Shown here: piece after piece, positions 47,764 to 56,163 of the stretch | How the letters are laid out: each line of letters starts with the position of its first letter | How positions within the stretch are numbered: the first letter of the stretch is position 1 | From: Eleftheria terrae | Lineage (GTDB): Bacteria > Pseudomonadota > Gammaproteobacteria > Burkholderiales > Burkholderiaceae_C | Assembly: GCF_030419005.1 (NCBI RefSeq) | Contig: NZ_CP106951.1 | Location: 3,410,001 to 3,474,000, forward strand | Reading direction: 5' to 3' | Length of the DNA: 64,000 nucleotides | Translations under genes and position numbers: made by a program | Notes under the pieces: generated by a model | The model's database searches: none | What the model saw: only the letters and a program-made list of their open reading frames with translations | Told to the model about the DNA's origin: nothing

Positions 47764-48738
47764 TCAGCTGGCCGGCTTGGCGAGGCCCAGCGACTCGATC
47801 AGCGCCTTTTCCTTGCGGAAGGTGTCGGCCGCAAACTTGGCGTACTGGGCCGGGCCCATGTAGATCAGCTCCTGGTCGAACTTGGCCAGGGCCTCCTTGT
47901 GGTTGGGCATCTCCATGGCCTTCTTGAAGGCGTCGTGCAGCAGCTTTACCAACTTGGGGTCCATGCCACGTGGCGCGCCCAGGCCGTAGGGCGAGGTCTG
48001 CACGATGTCCATGCCCAGCTCCCTGAGCGTGGGCACCTCGGGGAAGGTCGGCAGGCGCTGGGCGCCCCAGGTATTGAGGACCTTCAGCTTGCCGGCCGCG
48101 ACATGGGGGGCAAAGCCGGTGGAATCCGCCGCCGCCATGATCTCCCCGCCGAGGATGGCCTGCATCAGGTGCGAGCTGCCGCGGTAGGGCACGTGGGTGA
48201 GCTGGATGCCGGCGCGCCGCGCGATGTCCTCCATCGTCAGGTGGGGGCTGGTCAGCTGGCCGGTGGAGCCGTAGGTCAGGCGGCCCGGGTTGGCCTTGGC
48301 CCAGGCGACGAAATGCGTCCAGGACTGCAGCGGCGAGCCGCTCGGCACCACGATGCCGAAGGAATAGCCAGTGATGCAGAGCAGGTAGGTGATGTCCTTC
48401 ACCGGGTCCCAGGTGATCCGGGTGGTGTAGGGCAGGCGGAACACACCGAGCGGGATCTGGCCCAGCGTGTAGCCGTCGGGTTGCGCGTTCTGCAGCGCGG
48501 TGGCCGGCAGCGTGCCGCCGGCGCCGGGCCGGTTTTCGACCACCACGGTCTGGCCCAGGAGCTTGCCTGCGTTCTCGGCCAGCACCCGCATCGTGATGTC
48601 GGTCGGCCCGCCGGCCGGGAAGGCGATCAGCAGCTTGATCGGCTGGCTCGGGAAGGACTGGGCGCGCGCCGCGCCCGGCACCCCGAGGGTGACGGCACTG
48701 GCGCCCAGCGCCTTCAGCATCTGTCGACGTTGCATCAT
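47764..48738 (-). CDS. Tripartite tricarboxylate transporter binding protein (Bug family)
   Basis: The 324-residue periplasmic protein has a signal peptide with an RRQML motif (possible Tat route) ending GAARAQ. The Bug signature IKLLIAFPAGGPTDITMRVL, VVVENRPGAGG and LTYGSTGQLTSPHL follow. Bug proteins bind small carboxylates or amides and are hugely expanded in Burkholderiales, often without their own membrane subunits, as here. It sits 255 bases upstream of the allophanate-hydrolase-like gene on the same strand; a link to nitrogen-containing substrates is possible but unproven. The gap 47509-47763 shows no gene. Confidence 0.93.
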   Translation of the reverse strand: MMQRRQMLKALGASAVTLGVPGAARAQSFPSQPIKLLIAFPAGGPTDITMRVLAENAGKLLGQTVVVENRPGAGGTLPATALQNAQPDGYTLGQIPLGVFRLPYTTRITWDPVKDITYLLCITGYSFGIVVPSGSPLQSWTHFVAWAKANPGRLTYGSTGQLTSPHLTMEDIARRAGIQLTHVPYRGSSHLMQAILGGEIMAAADSTGFAPHVAAGKLKVLNTWGAQRLPTFPEVPTLRELGMDIVQTSPYGLGAPRGMDPKLVKLLHDAFKKAMEMPNHKEALAKFDQELIYMGPAQYAKFAADTFRKEKALIESLGLAKPAS

Positions 48739-48864
48739 GGAGTGGAACCCTCGGGTCCGGTGGTGGAAGCCGGCATTCAGGATGGCAGCCGCCCTCCGCC
48801 GGCGGCACCCGGATTTCACCTGACGACCTGTCACCCGCGCGTCAGCGGCGGGGGGTTTGTTCCG

Positions 48865-49668
48865 TCAGGCAGCACGCAGCACGGCATGCGCGTCGTATGC
48901 GGCTTCCAGGAAGCGGGCTTCGTCCAGCTCGCCCAGCACCGCGGCGGCCCGCACCGCCGCGTCCACCGCCTCCGGCGCACGCAGCAGGTAGTGCGCCACG
49001 GCGGACAGCGCACACAGCGGCCGCGCCCCCGGTTTGTCGGGCCAGCTGCCGCCGGACTGCACCACCACGTGGTAGCGCACACAGGTGACCGCGGCCGGCG
49101 CCAGCGTCCAGGTTTCGCACAGCGCGGCACCGAGGGCATCGTGGCTGACGCCGAAGGCCTGCATCTCCTGCAGCACCAGCAGGTCGTCGCTGGGGGCGTT
49201 TTTCATCATGGCGGCATAGCGGTCGGGCGCATGCTTGAACATCACCGCCTTGCCGCATTCCTCGAACAGGCCGGCCGAATGCGCTGCGAAGGTCTGCATG
49301 CCCAGCCGGCGTGCCATCAGGGCCATCAGCATGCCGCGGCGGTTGGCGCGGAACCACAGCGCATCGAGCTCCGGCGAGCTGGGGAAGACCGAGCGCAAGC
49401 CCATCTCGTAGGTGATGGCCGCCACCTCGCTGGTGCCCAGGAACTGCACTGCCTGCTGCACCGTGCGCACCGGCTGGCGCAGCCCGTAGATGGGTGAGTT
49501 GAGCGCCTTGAGCACCGCCGCCGCCAGCGCCATGTCGCCCTCGATCAGGCTGCCGACGGCCTTGAAGTCGACCTCCTCGTCGGCCAGCAGCAGCGACAGC
49601 TGCACCAGCACCTGGGGCTGGGCGGGAAGATCGATGTTGAGCGAACGCAGGGTCGGATCGACGGGCAT
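48865..49668 (-). CDS. HDOD domain protein
   Basis: The 267-residue cytosolic protein begins with LPAQPQVLVQLSLLLADEE and has the HDOD pattern of helices with DMALAAAVLKALNSPIYG and VRTVQQAVQFLGTSEV near residues 45-80. His/Asp residues of true HD phosphohydrolases are mostly absent, as is normal for HDOD proteins, which act as non-enzymatic signalling adaptors. The second half contains FEECGKAVMFKHAPDRYA, typical of such proteins. It stands alone about 100 bases downstream of the convergent-free Bug gene. Partners are unknown. Confidence 0.88.
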   Translation of the reverse strand: MPVDPTLRSLNIDLPAQPQVLVQLSLLLADEEVDFKAVGSLIEGDMALAAAVLKALNSPIYGLRQPVRTVQQAVQFLGTSEVAAITYEMGLRSVFPSSPELDALWFRANRRGMLMALMARRLGMQTFAAHSAGLFEECGKAVMFKHAPDRYAAMMKNAPSDDLLVLQEMQAFGVSHDALGAALCETWTLAPAAVTCVRYHVVVQSGGSWPDKPGARPLCALSAVAHYLLRAPEAVDAAVRAAAVLGELDEARFLEAAYDAHAVLRAA

Positions 49669-49698
49669 GGCGGGGCAGCGGGGGATGGTGCAGCGATG

Positions 49699-50628
49699 TT
49701 AGCGCCCGTCCAGCCAGCCGGCCACGATGGCGCGCGTGCGCTCGTCCGCCGGGAACCACTGCTCGATCTGCAGGGATGCGGCGGTGATGTCCTGCGGCGC
49801 CACGAAGCGGGCGCTGGACGCGAAGAAGCTCAGGCGCTCGCGGCTGTCGGCCGGCTTGAAGCGGGTGACGAACACCGGTGCGCCGGGCAGCGGCAGCAGG
49901 CCGCCGGCGTCCGGCAGCACCTCGGCCGGCAGCGGTGCAGGCGCGGCTTCGGCCTCCGCCTCCACCGGGCGGCGCTTGCGCTTGCGCAGGCGGGCCTGCA
50001 GGGCTTCCAGGGCTTGCAGGCGCGGCAGCAGCCCGGGCTCCTGCGGCAGCTCCCGGCTGAGGCGCTGGTGCAGGCCGGCCAGCACCTCGTCGCGGTTGAT
50101 CAGGCGCTGCTGCAGGCCATCGGCGGCCAGCATCACGTCCAGCAGGTTCAGCTCGCCGCCAGACTCGTAGTGCTCAAGCAGCGCGTCGCTGCCGGTCAGG
50201 CGGCGCAACAGGGCCGTCATGCCACGATTGGCCAGCATCAGGTTCCAGGCGCCGTCGAGCACCATGGCCGGGCGCGGCTCGTGGGCCGTCAACAGGTGCA
50301 GCAGCGACTCCCGCAGCATCTGCATGTTGTGGCCTTCCAGCGGCGTGGCCGGGTAGTGGGCCGGGTGGCCGGCCAACACCAGCAACTCGTTGCGCTGGGC
50401 CAGCGCCACATCCAGCGCCTCCAGCAAGGCACGCAGCAGCGGCGCGCCGGGCAGCGCGCGACCACACTCGAACAGGCTGAGCTGGCGTGCCGTCACGCCG
50501 ACCCGCGTGGCCAGCGCCTGCTGGCTCTGCCGGCGCGCCTGACGCAAGGCCTTCAGGCGCGGGCCGAGCAGGGCCGCCGCACCGCTGGCCGCCGCCACCG
50601 GCGCCTCGGAGATCACCGCCTCGCTCAC
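49699..50628 (-). CDS. XRE-family regulator with MmyB-like ligand domain
   Basis: The 309-residue protein has an N-terminal helix-turn-helix (about 22-78: LKALRQARRQSQQALATRVG and the next helix with GVTARQLSLFECG). A MmyB-type PAS-like domain follows, beginning RPAMVLDGAWNLMLANRGM, which in relatives binds fatty acyl ligands. A Lys/Arg-rich linker (LRKRKRRPVEAEAE) near 215-230 is unusual. It starts with GTG at 50628, overlapping the stop of the MaoC gene (GTGA), so it is translated with that enzyme. It may control the MaoC gene itself. Confidence 0.88.
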   Translation of the reverse strand: MSEAVISEAPVAAASGAAALLGPRLKALRQARRQSQQALATRVGVTARQLSLFECGRALPGAPLLRALLEALDVALAQRNELLVLAGHPAHYPATPLEGHNMQMLRESLLHLLTAHEPRPAMVLDGAWNLMLANRGMTALLRRLTGSDALLEHYESGGELNLLDVMLAADGLQQRLINRDEVLAGLHQRLSRELPQEPGLLPRLQALEALQARLRKRKRRPVEAEAEAAPAPLPAEVLPDAGGLLPLPGAPVFVTRFKPADSRERLSFFASSARFVAPQDITAASLQIEQWFPADERTRAIVAGWLDGR

Positions 50629-51107
50629 GTGGCGCCGTCCGTCTCGCGGCGGCGGAACATGCCCCAGCCTTCCATCTGCAGCACCACCTCCTCGCGGCCG
50701 TCGCTGCGCTTGGCAATGGCCTCCCACTGGCTGCGCACCAGGCCGACATGCGGCTTGCTGTTCATCGGGCGGGCTTCCAGGACGGTCATGCGCACCCGCA
50801 GCACGTCGCCGGGAAACACCGGCTTGAGCCACTGCAGCTTGTCCAGCCCGGGCGAGCCCAGGCTCGCGGAATCGAGCAAATAGGCGTCGCACATCATGCG
50901 CATCACCATGGCGCAGGTGTGCCAGCCGCTGGCGGCCAGGCCGCCGAACAGCGACTCCCGCGCGGCGGCTTCGTCGAGGTGGAAAGGCTGGGGATCGAAC
51001 TCCCGGGCGAAGCGGATCACGTCGTCCTTGTTCACCGTGATGCCACCGAACTCGCGAACGGAGCCGGCGGCGAAGTCTTCCCAGTAGTTGGTCGGGGCAG
51101 CGGTCAT
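50625..51107 (-). CDS. MaoC-like hot-dog fold dehydratase
   Basis: The 160-residue protein begins NYWEDFAAGSVREFGGITV and has the hydratase motif region FAREFDPQPFHLDEAAARESLFGGLAASGWHT-type spacing, in which Asp-x5-His (DPQPFHLD) is the catalytic dyad. It continues with LDKLQWLKPVFPGDVLRV. MaoC-like proteins hydrate enoyl-thioesters. The downstream XRE/MmyB regulator gene overlaps by four bases, consistent with regulation by fatty-acyl-type ligands. The ATG at 51107 gives the normal start of the family. Confidence 0.92.
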   Translation of the reverse strand: MTAAPTNYWEDFAAGSVREFGGITVNKDDVIRFAREFDPQPFHLDEAAARESLFGGLAASGWHTCAMVMRMMCDAYLLDSASLGSPGLDKLQWLKPVFPGDVLRVRMTVLEARPMNSKPHVGLVRSQWEAIAKRSDGREEVVLQMEGWGMFRRRETDGAT

Positions 51108-51187
51108 GGCCTTGCGTTGAGGTCGGGCGAAAGAGGGCCCGATGGTATAGCGGCCGCGGGCGGCCGGCGGCGCGCCGGGCGCAAGGT

Positions 51188-52027
51188 TCAGCCGGCAGGC
51201 GGGTTGTCCGGCGCGGCGCCGAGCCGCTGCTGCGCGCCGTCCTGCCATTGCGGTACTTCCGGGGTGGCGCGGGCCAGCGCCATCCAGATGCCGAAGGGCA
51301 GGCGCCCGTCGATGAAGGGTGAGCGCTTGGGCGCCGCGCGCAACAGCTCGAGCCGGCCTTCGAAGCGCGGGCCGTGCGCCACGATGACACCGCACTCGGG
51401 CGGGATCTCGTCGGCCTCGGCGATGCCCGCGGCGATTACGTAGTAGCACTCGAAGCACAGCGCCAGGTAGGCCGCCCGCTTGGCCGGCCGGCGCAAGTCG
51501 GCCAGCAGGTCGCTGCGCTGCACCTTCACTTCGTGCACCACCGGGTGCAGGTAGGCCTCGACGCTGGTGTGCCGGACCGAGTAGACGTCGGGCCGCGCGA
51601 TGCACCAGCGGCCCGGGGTGGCCTCGCAGGGGGGCGGCTCCAGCTCCGGCAGCAGGGCCGCGGCTGGCGCAGCGAGCGACGGCGGCGGCGGCGCCAGCTC
51701 CACCGTCCCGCCGTCCTCGACCCGGGCCCGCAGGGCCAGTCCGCGCCAGGCCAGCCGGCCGTCCCTCAGGAGCTGCTGGGCCACCCGCTCCACCAGGGCC
51801 TCATGGGCATCGAAGGCCGAACGGTTGCGTTGCAGCGCCTGGGCCAGCACCTCCAGCCCGGCCTGGGTCAGGCGCAACCATTCGCGGCCTTCGTGCGAGG
51901 GGACGCGCTCCAGCAGGCCGGCGGCCAGCAGGTCGACCTCGATCGCATCCAGGCAGGGCCAGCCGGCCGAGCGGTAGATCTCGCGCAGGCGGCGGTGGTG
52001 CAGGCGGGTGAGGACAGCAGGGGCCAT
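51188..52027 (-). CDS. Putative PD-(D/E)XK-fold protein of unknown function
   Basis: The 279-residue protein has an N-terminal winged-helix-like part (RLHHRRLREIYRSAGWPCL and WLRLTQAGLEVLAQAL). A C-terminal part follows in which ARPDVYSVRHT and VVHEVKVQRSDLL show the Asp...Glu-x-Lys arrangement of PD-(D/E)XK nucleases, then CFECYYVIAAG. This suggests a DNA-binding nuclease-like or sensor protein, not a proven nuclease. Two starts are possible, GTG at 52078 and ATG at 52027; neither has a strong ribosome-binding site. It is divergent from the hemerythrin gene. Confidence 0.7.
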   Translation of the reverse strand: MAPAVLTRLHHRRLREIYRSAGWPCLDAIEVDLLAAGLLERVPSHEGREWLRLTQAGLEVLAQALQRNRSAFDAHEALVERVAQQLLRDGRLAWRGLALRARVEDGGTVELAPPPPSLAAPAAALLPELEPPPCEATPGRWCIARPDVYSVRHTSVEAYLHPVVHEVKVQRSDLLADLRRPAKRAAYLALCFECYYVIAAGIAEADEIPPECGVIVAHGPRFEGRLELLRAAPKRSPFIDGRLPFGIWMALARATPEVPQWQDGAQQRLGAAPDNPPAG

Positions 52028-52098
52028 GTGGGGGGTGGGCAGGCACGCGGCCTGCTCTAGGTGGGGATTGTGTTCCACCCACGAAACGACTCACAACC

Positions 52099-52587
52099 AT
52101 GAATGCCATCGATCTTCTCATCAAGCAGCACCGCGAGCTGGAAGCACGCATGAAGTCCTGGGGCGAAGCCCGGGAAGCGGCCGAGCAGCGCCGCATCTTC
52201 GAGGACGTGGGCGACCAGCTGACGGTGCACCTCGCGTCGGAGGAACAGGTCTTCTACCCGGCGGTGAAGGCCCGGCGCACCGAAGACATCCTGCTGGAGT
52301 CGCTCGAAGAGCACCTGTCGCTCAAGCGCCTGTTGTCCGACCTGCTCGAACTGCCGCAAGACGACCCGACCTTCGAAGCCAAGTTCAAGGTGCTGAAGGA
52401 GCAGACCGAGCACCACCACAAGGAAGAGGAAGAGAACCTGTTTCCGAAGGTGCGCCAGCTGCTGGACGGCGACAGCCTGGCCCGCCTGGGCGAGGAGATG
52501 GCGGCGCTGCAGCTGAAGCTGCGCCGCGAAGGCGAGCCGCGCGAAGCGGTCTCGACCCAGACCGACAAGGCCGCGCCACTCAAGTAA
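52099..52587 (+). CDS. Hemerythrin domain protein
   Basis: The 162-residue protein is a four-helix hemerythrin-like domain. Candidate di-iron ligands are visible in KQHRELE, DQLTVHLASEEQVFYP, LEEHLSLKRLL and EHHHKEEEENLFPKV. Such proteins bind oxygen, NO or iron, or repair iron centres under stress. A C-terminal tail of about 30 residues is charged and probably disordered. The gene is monocistronic with a strong stem-loop downstream at the convergent junction. Confidence 0.93.
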   Translation: MNAIDLLIKQHRELEARMKSWGEAREAAEQRRIFEDVGDQLTVHLASEEQVFYPAVKARRTEDILLESLEEHLSLKRLLSDLLELPQDDPTFEAKFKVLKEQTEHHHKEEEENLFPKVRQLLDGDSLARLGEEMAALQLKLRREGEPREAVSTQTDKAAPLK

Positions 52588-52628
52588 GGCAAGGGCCGGC
52601 CGGCGCGGCGCCCGGGCGGTGAAGGAGC

Positions 52629-52652
52629 GGGCCGGCGCCTGCGCGCCGGCCC
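52629..52652. terminator. Perfect 10-bp hairpin at the convergent hemerythrin/SDR junction
   Basis: GGGCCGGCGC and GCGCCGGCCC are separated by the 4-base loop CTGC. It has no U-run. Its strength and position suggest a shared transcript end. Confidence 0.5.
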
Positions 52653-52665
52653 CCTCAAGCCCTGT

Positions 52666-53685
52666 TCAAACCCGGCGCAGCCGGCCCTGCCCGGCCGCCA
52701 GCCAGGCCAGCGCCGCGACGGCTGCCAGGGCCACGGCGCCGGTGCTCTTGGGGTGCAGCACGGCGCGGGTGTAGAGGCTGGGGCGCACCGTCTGGCCGGG
52801 ATGGTCACCATGCACCCGGCCGCCGCCGCCCGGCTCGTAGAGGGTGCCCTGCTGCTGTTGCCGCACCTGCTCCTCGCGCAGCTGGGCCTTCACCAGCACC
52901 CGGCGTCCGATCCAGTCCAGCAGGCGCGGCGTGTGGTTGCTGATGCTGCTCATCATCTTGCTGGCGCTGCCGACGAACAGGTCGCGCCGCGGATGCTCGG
53001 CCGCATGCAGGATGGCTTCGGCCACGTCCTCGGGCCGGTAGACGGGCGGCGGCAGCTTGGGCTCGCGGTCGGTGTAATTCTTGGCGTGAGCGGTGAAAGG
53101 CGTGCCGATGCCGGCCGGCTTGATGAGCGTCACCGAGATCGGCGTGCCTTCCTCCTCCAGCTCCATGCGCAGGCTGTCGGTGAAGCCCTTCACCGCATGC
53201 TTGCTGGCGCTGTACATGCCCTGCAACGGCAGGGCCCGGTCGGACGCCATGCTGCCCAGGTTGATGATGGCACCGCCCTTGCCGCGCAGGTGGGCCGCGG
53301 CAATGGTCGAGCCATAGACCACGCCCCAGAAGTTGGTCTCGAACAGCCGCTGGTGGTCGCGGTCGCGCACATCTTCCAGCTTGCCCCAGATGGAAACGCC
53401 GGCGTTGTTGACCCAGGTGTCGAAGCCGCCGAACTGCTCGATGGCCGTGTCGGCCACCAGCTGCAGGTCTTCGCGGCGCCCGACGTCCGCCACCACGTAC
53501 ATCGCTTCGCCACCCTGGGCGACGATGTCGCGGGTGGCCTGCTCCAGGCCAGCCTCGTCGCGGGCCACCAGCAGCACGCGGGCACCGCGCTGTGCCGCCA
53601 TCTGCGCAGTGGCCAGGCCGATGCCGCTGGACGCGCCGGTCACCACGATGGTCTGCTGGTTCAGGGGTTTGAGCCGAAGTGCCAT
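52666..53685 (-). CDS. Short-chain dehydrogenase/reductase with C-terminal extension
   Basis: The 339-residue protein has the SDR cofactor motif TGASSGIGLA (about 17-26), the NNAG motif (near 93) and the catalytic Tyr-x3-Lys in YSASKHAVKGF (about 158-168), with Ser in LGSMAS before it. Beyond the normal SDR length it carries about 90 extra residues. These include an Arg/Gln-rich stretch and a final hydrophobic helix (TGAVALAAVAALAWLAAG) that may anchor it to the membrane. Cofactor preference and substrate are unknown. It is divergent from the PilJ-like gene. Confidence 0.93.
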   Translation of the reverse strand: MALRLKPLNQQTIVVTGASSGIGLATAQMAAQRGARVLLVARDEAGLEQATRDIVAQGGEAMYVVADVGRREDLQLVADTAIEQFGGFDTWVNNAGVSIWGKLEDVRDRDHQRLFETNFWGVVYGSTIAAAHLRGKGGAIINLGSMASDRALPLQGMYSASKHAVKGFTDSLRMELEEEGTPISVTLIKPAGIGTPFTAHAKNYTDREPKLPPPVYRPEDVAEAILHAAEHPRRDLFVGSASKMMSSISNHTPRLLDWIGRRVLVKAQLREEQVRQQQQGTLYEPGGGGRVHGDHPGQTVRPSLYTRAVLHPKSTGAVALAAVAALAWLAAGQGRLRRV

Positions 53686-53858
53686 GAATCATTCTCCCGT
53701 GAAGTGAAGGGCGCCGCGGCGGCGCCTCGCATCGCAGGGTGCTGGCAACGGATGTGCCGGCCCAGCGGGGATTGACAGGTGCGCAAGCCCCACTTCGGGA
53801 ATGGATCGTGCTTTTAGCGCCCTCGCGTCCCGTCTTCAACGCCGCAGCGAGTCCCGTC

Positions 53859-54575
53859 ATGGCCTGTCTTTCCGCCACCCCTGCTCCACCTGCCCCGGAG
53901 GCCGGCCTGTTGGCCGGCGTTTTCTGCGCCGGGGCTGTCCCCGGCGACACGATGGCGGCCTTGGTCCAGCTGGCCGCGCGCCAGCGCATGCTGTCCCAGC
54001 ACCTGGTGTTGCAGGCGCTGCTCGCCTCGCTGGGGCAGGCGCAGGCCCTGGCCTGCGCCCAAGAGACGCTCGTCCTGTTCGCCGACAGCCACACCACCTT
54101 GGTGCAGGGCAAGGGGTGCCTGCCGGGGGCGCACTTCGCCGAAGTGCAGGCAGCCTATTTCGGCGCGGCCGCGGGCGACGCCCGGGTCCGCGAGTTCATC
54201 GAGCTGGCCCGCGAGACGCTGCACGCGCTGCGGCATGACGCCCAGGCCGAGGGCGCGGCCAAGCTGCAGGCACTGATTCCCTCGGCCGGCTCGCTGCTGG
54301 TGCTGCTCAACCAGATCACGCAGATCTACGAGGCGGAGGCCCGGCGCTGTGCGCGCCAGCTGCAGCGGCAGTGGCAGGCGCTGGCCGGGCAGATCACCTC
54401 GGTGGCCCAGCAAGCCCGTGCGGTGGCCTACAGCGCCCAGGTGCTGGCGGCCCGCTCCGGCGAGGCAGGCCGCGACTTCGCCTCGGTGGCACGCGAGCTG
54501 ACCCAGGTGACCGGCGGCATCGAACAGCTGGCGCAGGCGGCGCAGGCCGTGTCGGCCAGCCGCCTCGCAGCCTGA
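53859..54575 (+). CDS. Soluble protein with PilJ-like (type IV pilus MCP N-terminal) sensor domain
   Basis: The 238-residue protein contains LVQLAARQRMLSQHLVLQALLA near residues 40-61, the INLAGRQRMLSQ-type signature of PilJ/NarX-like helical sensor domains. A second long helical pair ends with LLNQITQIYEAEA. No membrane helix and no methyl-accepting or kinase domain are visible. The last 60 residues (SVAQQARAVAYSAQVLAAR onward) resemble the beginning of a chemoreceptor signalling helix that stops early. It may be a truncated chemoreceptor or an independent cytosolic sensor. The start at 53859 is the best Met; one 120 bases upstream is possible. Confidence 0.7.
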   Translation: MACLSATPAPPAPEAGLLAGVFCAGAVPGDTMAALVQLAARQRMLSQHLVLQALLASLGQAQALACAQETLVLFADSHTTLVQGKGCLPGAHFAEVQAAYFGAAAGDARVREFIELARETLHALRHDAQAEGAAKLQALIPSAGSLLVLLNQITQIYEAEARRCARQLQRQWQALAGQITSVAQQARAVAYSAQVLAARSGEAGRDFASVARELTQVTGGIEQLAQAAQAVSASRLAA

Positions 54576-54585
54576 GCGGCGGCGT

Positions 54586-54867
54586 TCACTCCACCACCTG
54601 CACCCCTTTCCAGAAGGCCATGCGGCCCTTGATCTCGGCCGCCGCTTCCTTGGGTTCGGGGTAGTACCAGACCGCATCCGGATTGGCGTTGCCGTCGACC
54701 AGCAGGTTGTAGTAGTGGGCCGAGCCCTTCCAGGAGCAGCTCGTGCGGGTGTTGCTGGGCATCAGGTATTCGCGCTTCACCGCGCCTTCGGGGAAGTAGT
54801 GGTTGCCTTCGACCAGCACGGTGTCATTGCTCTCGGCGATGACGACGTTGTTCCAGATCGCCTTCAT
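54586..54867 (-). CDS. DUF427 family protein
   Basis: The 93-residue protein is a complete DUF427 domain. It has the opening KAIWNNVVIAESNDTVLVEGNHYFP, then YLMPSNTRTSCSWKG with the conserved Cys-Ser-Trp-Lys-Gly block, and DAVWYYPEPKEAAAEIKGRMAFW at the end. Members form a small beta fold of unknown biochemical role and are widespread in bacteria. The gene is convergent with the PilJ-like gene (10 bases between stops). No partner can be inferred. Confidence 0.94.
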   Translation of the reverse strand: MKAIWNNVVIAESNDTVLVEGNHYFPEGAVKREYLMPSNTRTSCSWKGSAHYYNLLVDGNANPDAVWYYPEPKEAAAEIKGRMAFWKGVQVVE

Positions 54868-55159
54868 GGGAGTCCTTCTTGGCAGTGGCTAGGGGCGCCT
54901 ATGTTAGGCCGCCCCGCATTCCACAGTCGGGCGGGCGCCATCGGGCGACGCCGGGCGGCCGTCGCGGCGAGGAAAGGCGAAAGCAGCAGCGTCGGCGACC
55001 GACGCAGGCCCGAATTGCCGGAGGATTTCCGCAACTCGCCGGGCGGCGCGGGGGGTCGCCAGCGCTCGCGTGGCGCTGGCGCGACAATAGAGGGTTCGCA
55101 CGGTGGCCGATGCCCAGCCGGAAGGCACGGGGCCTTTCGCGTGCGAGCGGGAGCGTGGC

Positions 55160-55792
55160 GTGTCTTATCAAGTCAAGGAAATCTTCTACACCCTGCAGGG
55201 CGAGGGCGCCAATGCCGGCCGGCCGGCCGTGTTCTGTCGCTTTGCCGGCTGCAACCTGTGGAGCGGCCGCGAAGCGGACCGGGCGGATGCCGTCTGCCGC
55301 TTCTGCGACACCGACTTCGTCGGCACCGACGGCACCCTGGGCGGCAAGTACGCCGACGCGGCACAGCTGGCGGCCACGGTGGCCGGCCAGTGGGGCGGGC
55401 AGGGCGGCCAGCGGCTGGTGGTGTTGACCGGCGGCGAGCCGCTGCTGCAGGTGGACGCACCGCTGATCGACGCGCTGCATGCAGCGGGCTTCGAGATCGC
55501 GGTCGAGACCAACGGCAGCATCGCAGCGCCCGAGGGGCTGGACTGGATCTGCGTGAGTCCCAAGGCCGGCGCACCGCTCAAGCAGACCCGCGGCCAGGAG
55601 CTGAAGGTGGTGGTGCCGCAGCCCGGGCTCGACCTGGACGCGCTGGCCGCGCTCGATTTCCGCCACCACTTCCTGCAGGCGATGGACGGGCCGGCCGTGG
55701 CCGACAACACCCGCTGGGCCATCGCCCACTGCCTGCAGGACCCGCGCTGGCGCCTGAGCGTGCAGACGCACAAGGTGCTGAACATCCGTTGA
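55160..55792 (+). CDS. queE: 7-carboxy-7-deazaguanine synthase
   Basis: The 210-residue radical-SAM enzyme catalyses ring contraction of 6-carboxy-tetrahydropterin to CDG in queuosine synthesis. It opens VKEIFYTLQGEGANAG and carries the unusual cluster motif C-x14-C-x2-C (Cys in AGCNLWSG and CRFCD), known for proteobacterial QueE. LTGGEPLLQ and VETNGS contact SAM. The start was set at GTG 55160, preceded by GGGAG, because the fold starts immediately after. It lies five bases before queD, so the two steps of the pathway are encoded together. Confidence 0.95.
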   Translation: MSYQVKEIFYTLQGEGANAGRPAVFCRFAGCNLWSGREADRADAVCRFCDTDFVGTDGTLGGKYADAAQLAATVAGQWGGQGGQRLVVLTGGEPLLQVDAPLIDALHAAGFEIAVETNGSIAAPEGLDWICVSPKAGAPLKQTRGQELKVVVPQPGLDLDALAALDFRHHFLQAMDGPAVADNTRWAIAHCLQDPRWRLSVQTHKVLNIR

Positions 55793-55797
55793 AACCG

Positions 55798-56160
55798 ATG
55801 AACTACGAACTGACCCAGCGCTTCTTCTTCGAAGCGGCCCACACGCTGGAGCGCGTGATCGAGACCGAATCGAGCCGCCGCATCCACGGCCACACCTACC
55901 TGGCGGAGGTGGCCGTGCGCGGCGAGCCCCAGCCCGACAGCGGCATGGTGATGGACCTGGCCCACCTGCGCGCCGCGATCGCGGTGGTGCGCGACGAGCT
56001 GGACCACCGCTTCCTCGACGAGGTGCCCGGCCTGCAGCGCGGCACGCTGGAAGGCCTGTGCACCTACATCGCCATCCGCCTGCGCGAGCAGGTGCCGGCG
56101 CTGGCCTGGGTGAAGGTGGGCCGCGAGGCCTCCGGCGACGCCTGCACGCTCACGCTCTGA
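55798..56160 (+). CDS. queD: 6-carboxy-tetrahydropterin synthase-like protein (QueD) lacking the usual Cys
   Basis: The 120-residue tunnelling-fold enzyme should convert dihydroneopterin triphosphate to 6-carboxy-tetrahydropterin, the substrate of QueE. Zinc ligands are visible: His in FFEAAHTL and the two in RIHGHTY. The catalytic Asp-His pair (ELDHRFLD) and the pterin-binding Glu (VGREASGD) are also present. The catalytic Cys four residues before HGH is replaced by Ser (ESSRRIHGH). Operon position right after queE supports the QueD role. The altered residue suggests either a different chemistry of catalysis or reduced activity. Confidence 0.88.
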   Translation: MNYELTQRFFFEAAHTLERVIETESSRRIHGHTYLAEVAVRGEPQPDSGMVMDLAHLRAAIAVVRDELDHRFLDEVPGLQRGTLEGLCTYIAIRLREQVPALAWVKVGREASGDACTLTL

Positions 56161-56163
56161 GCC

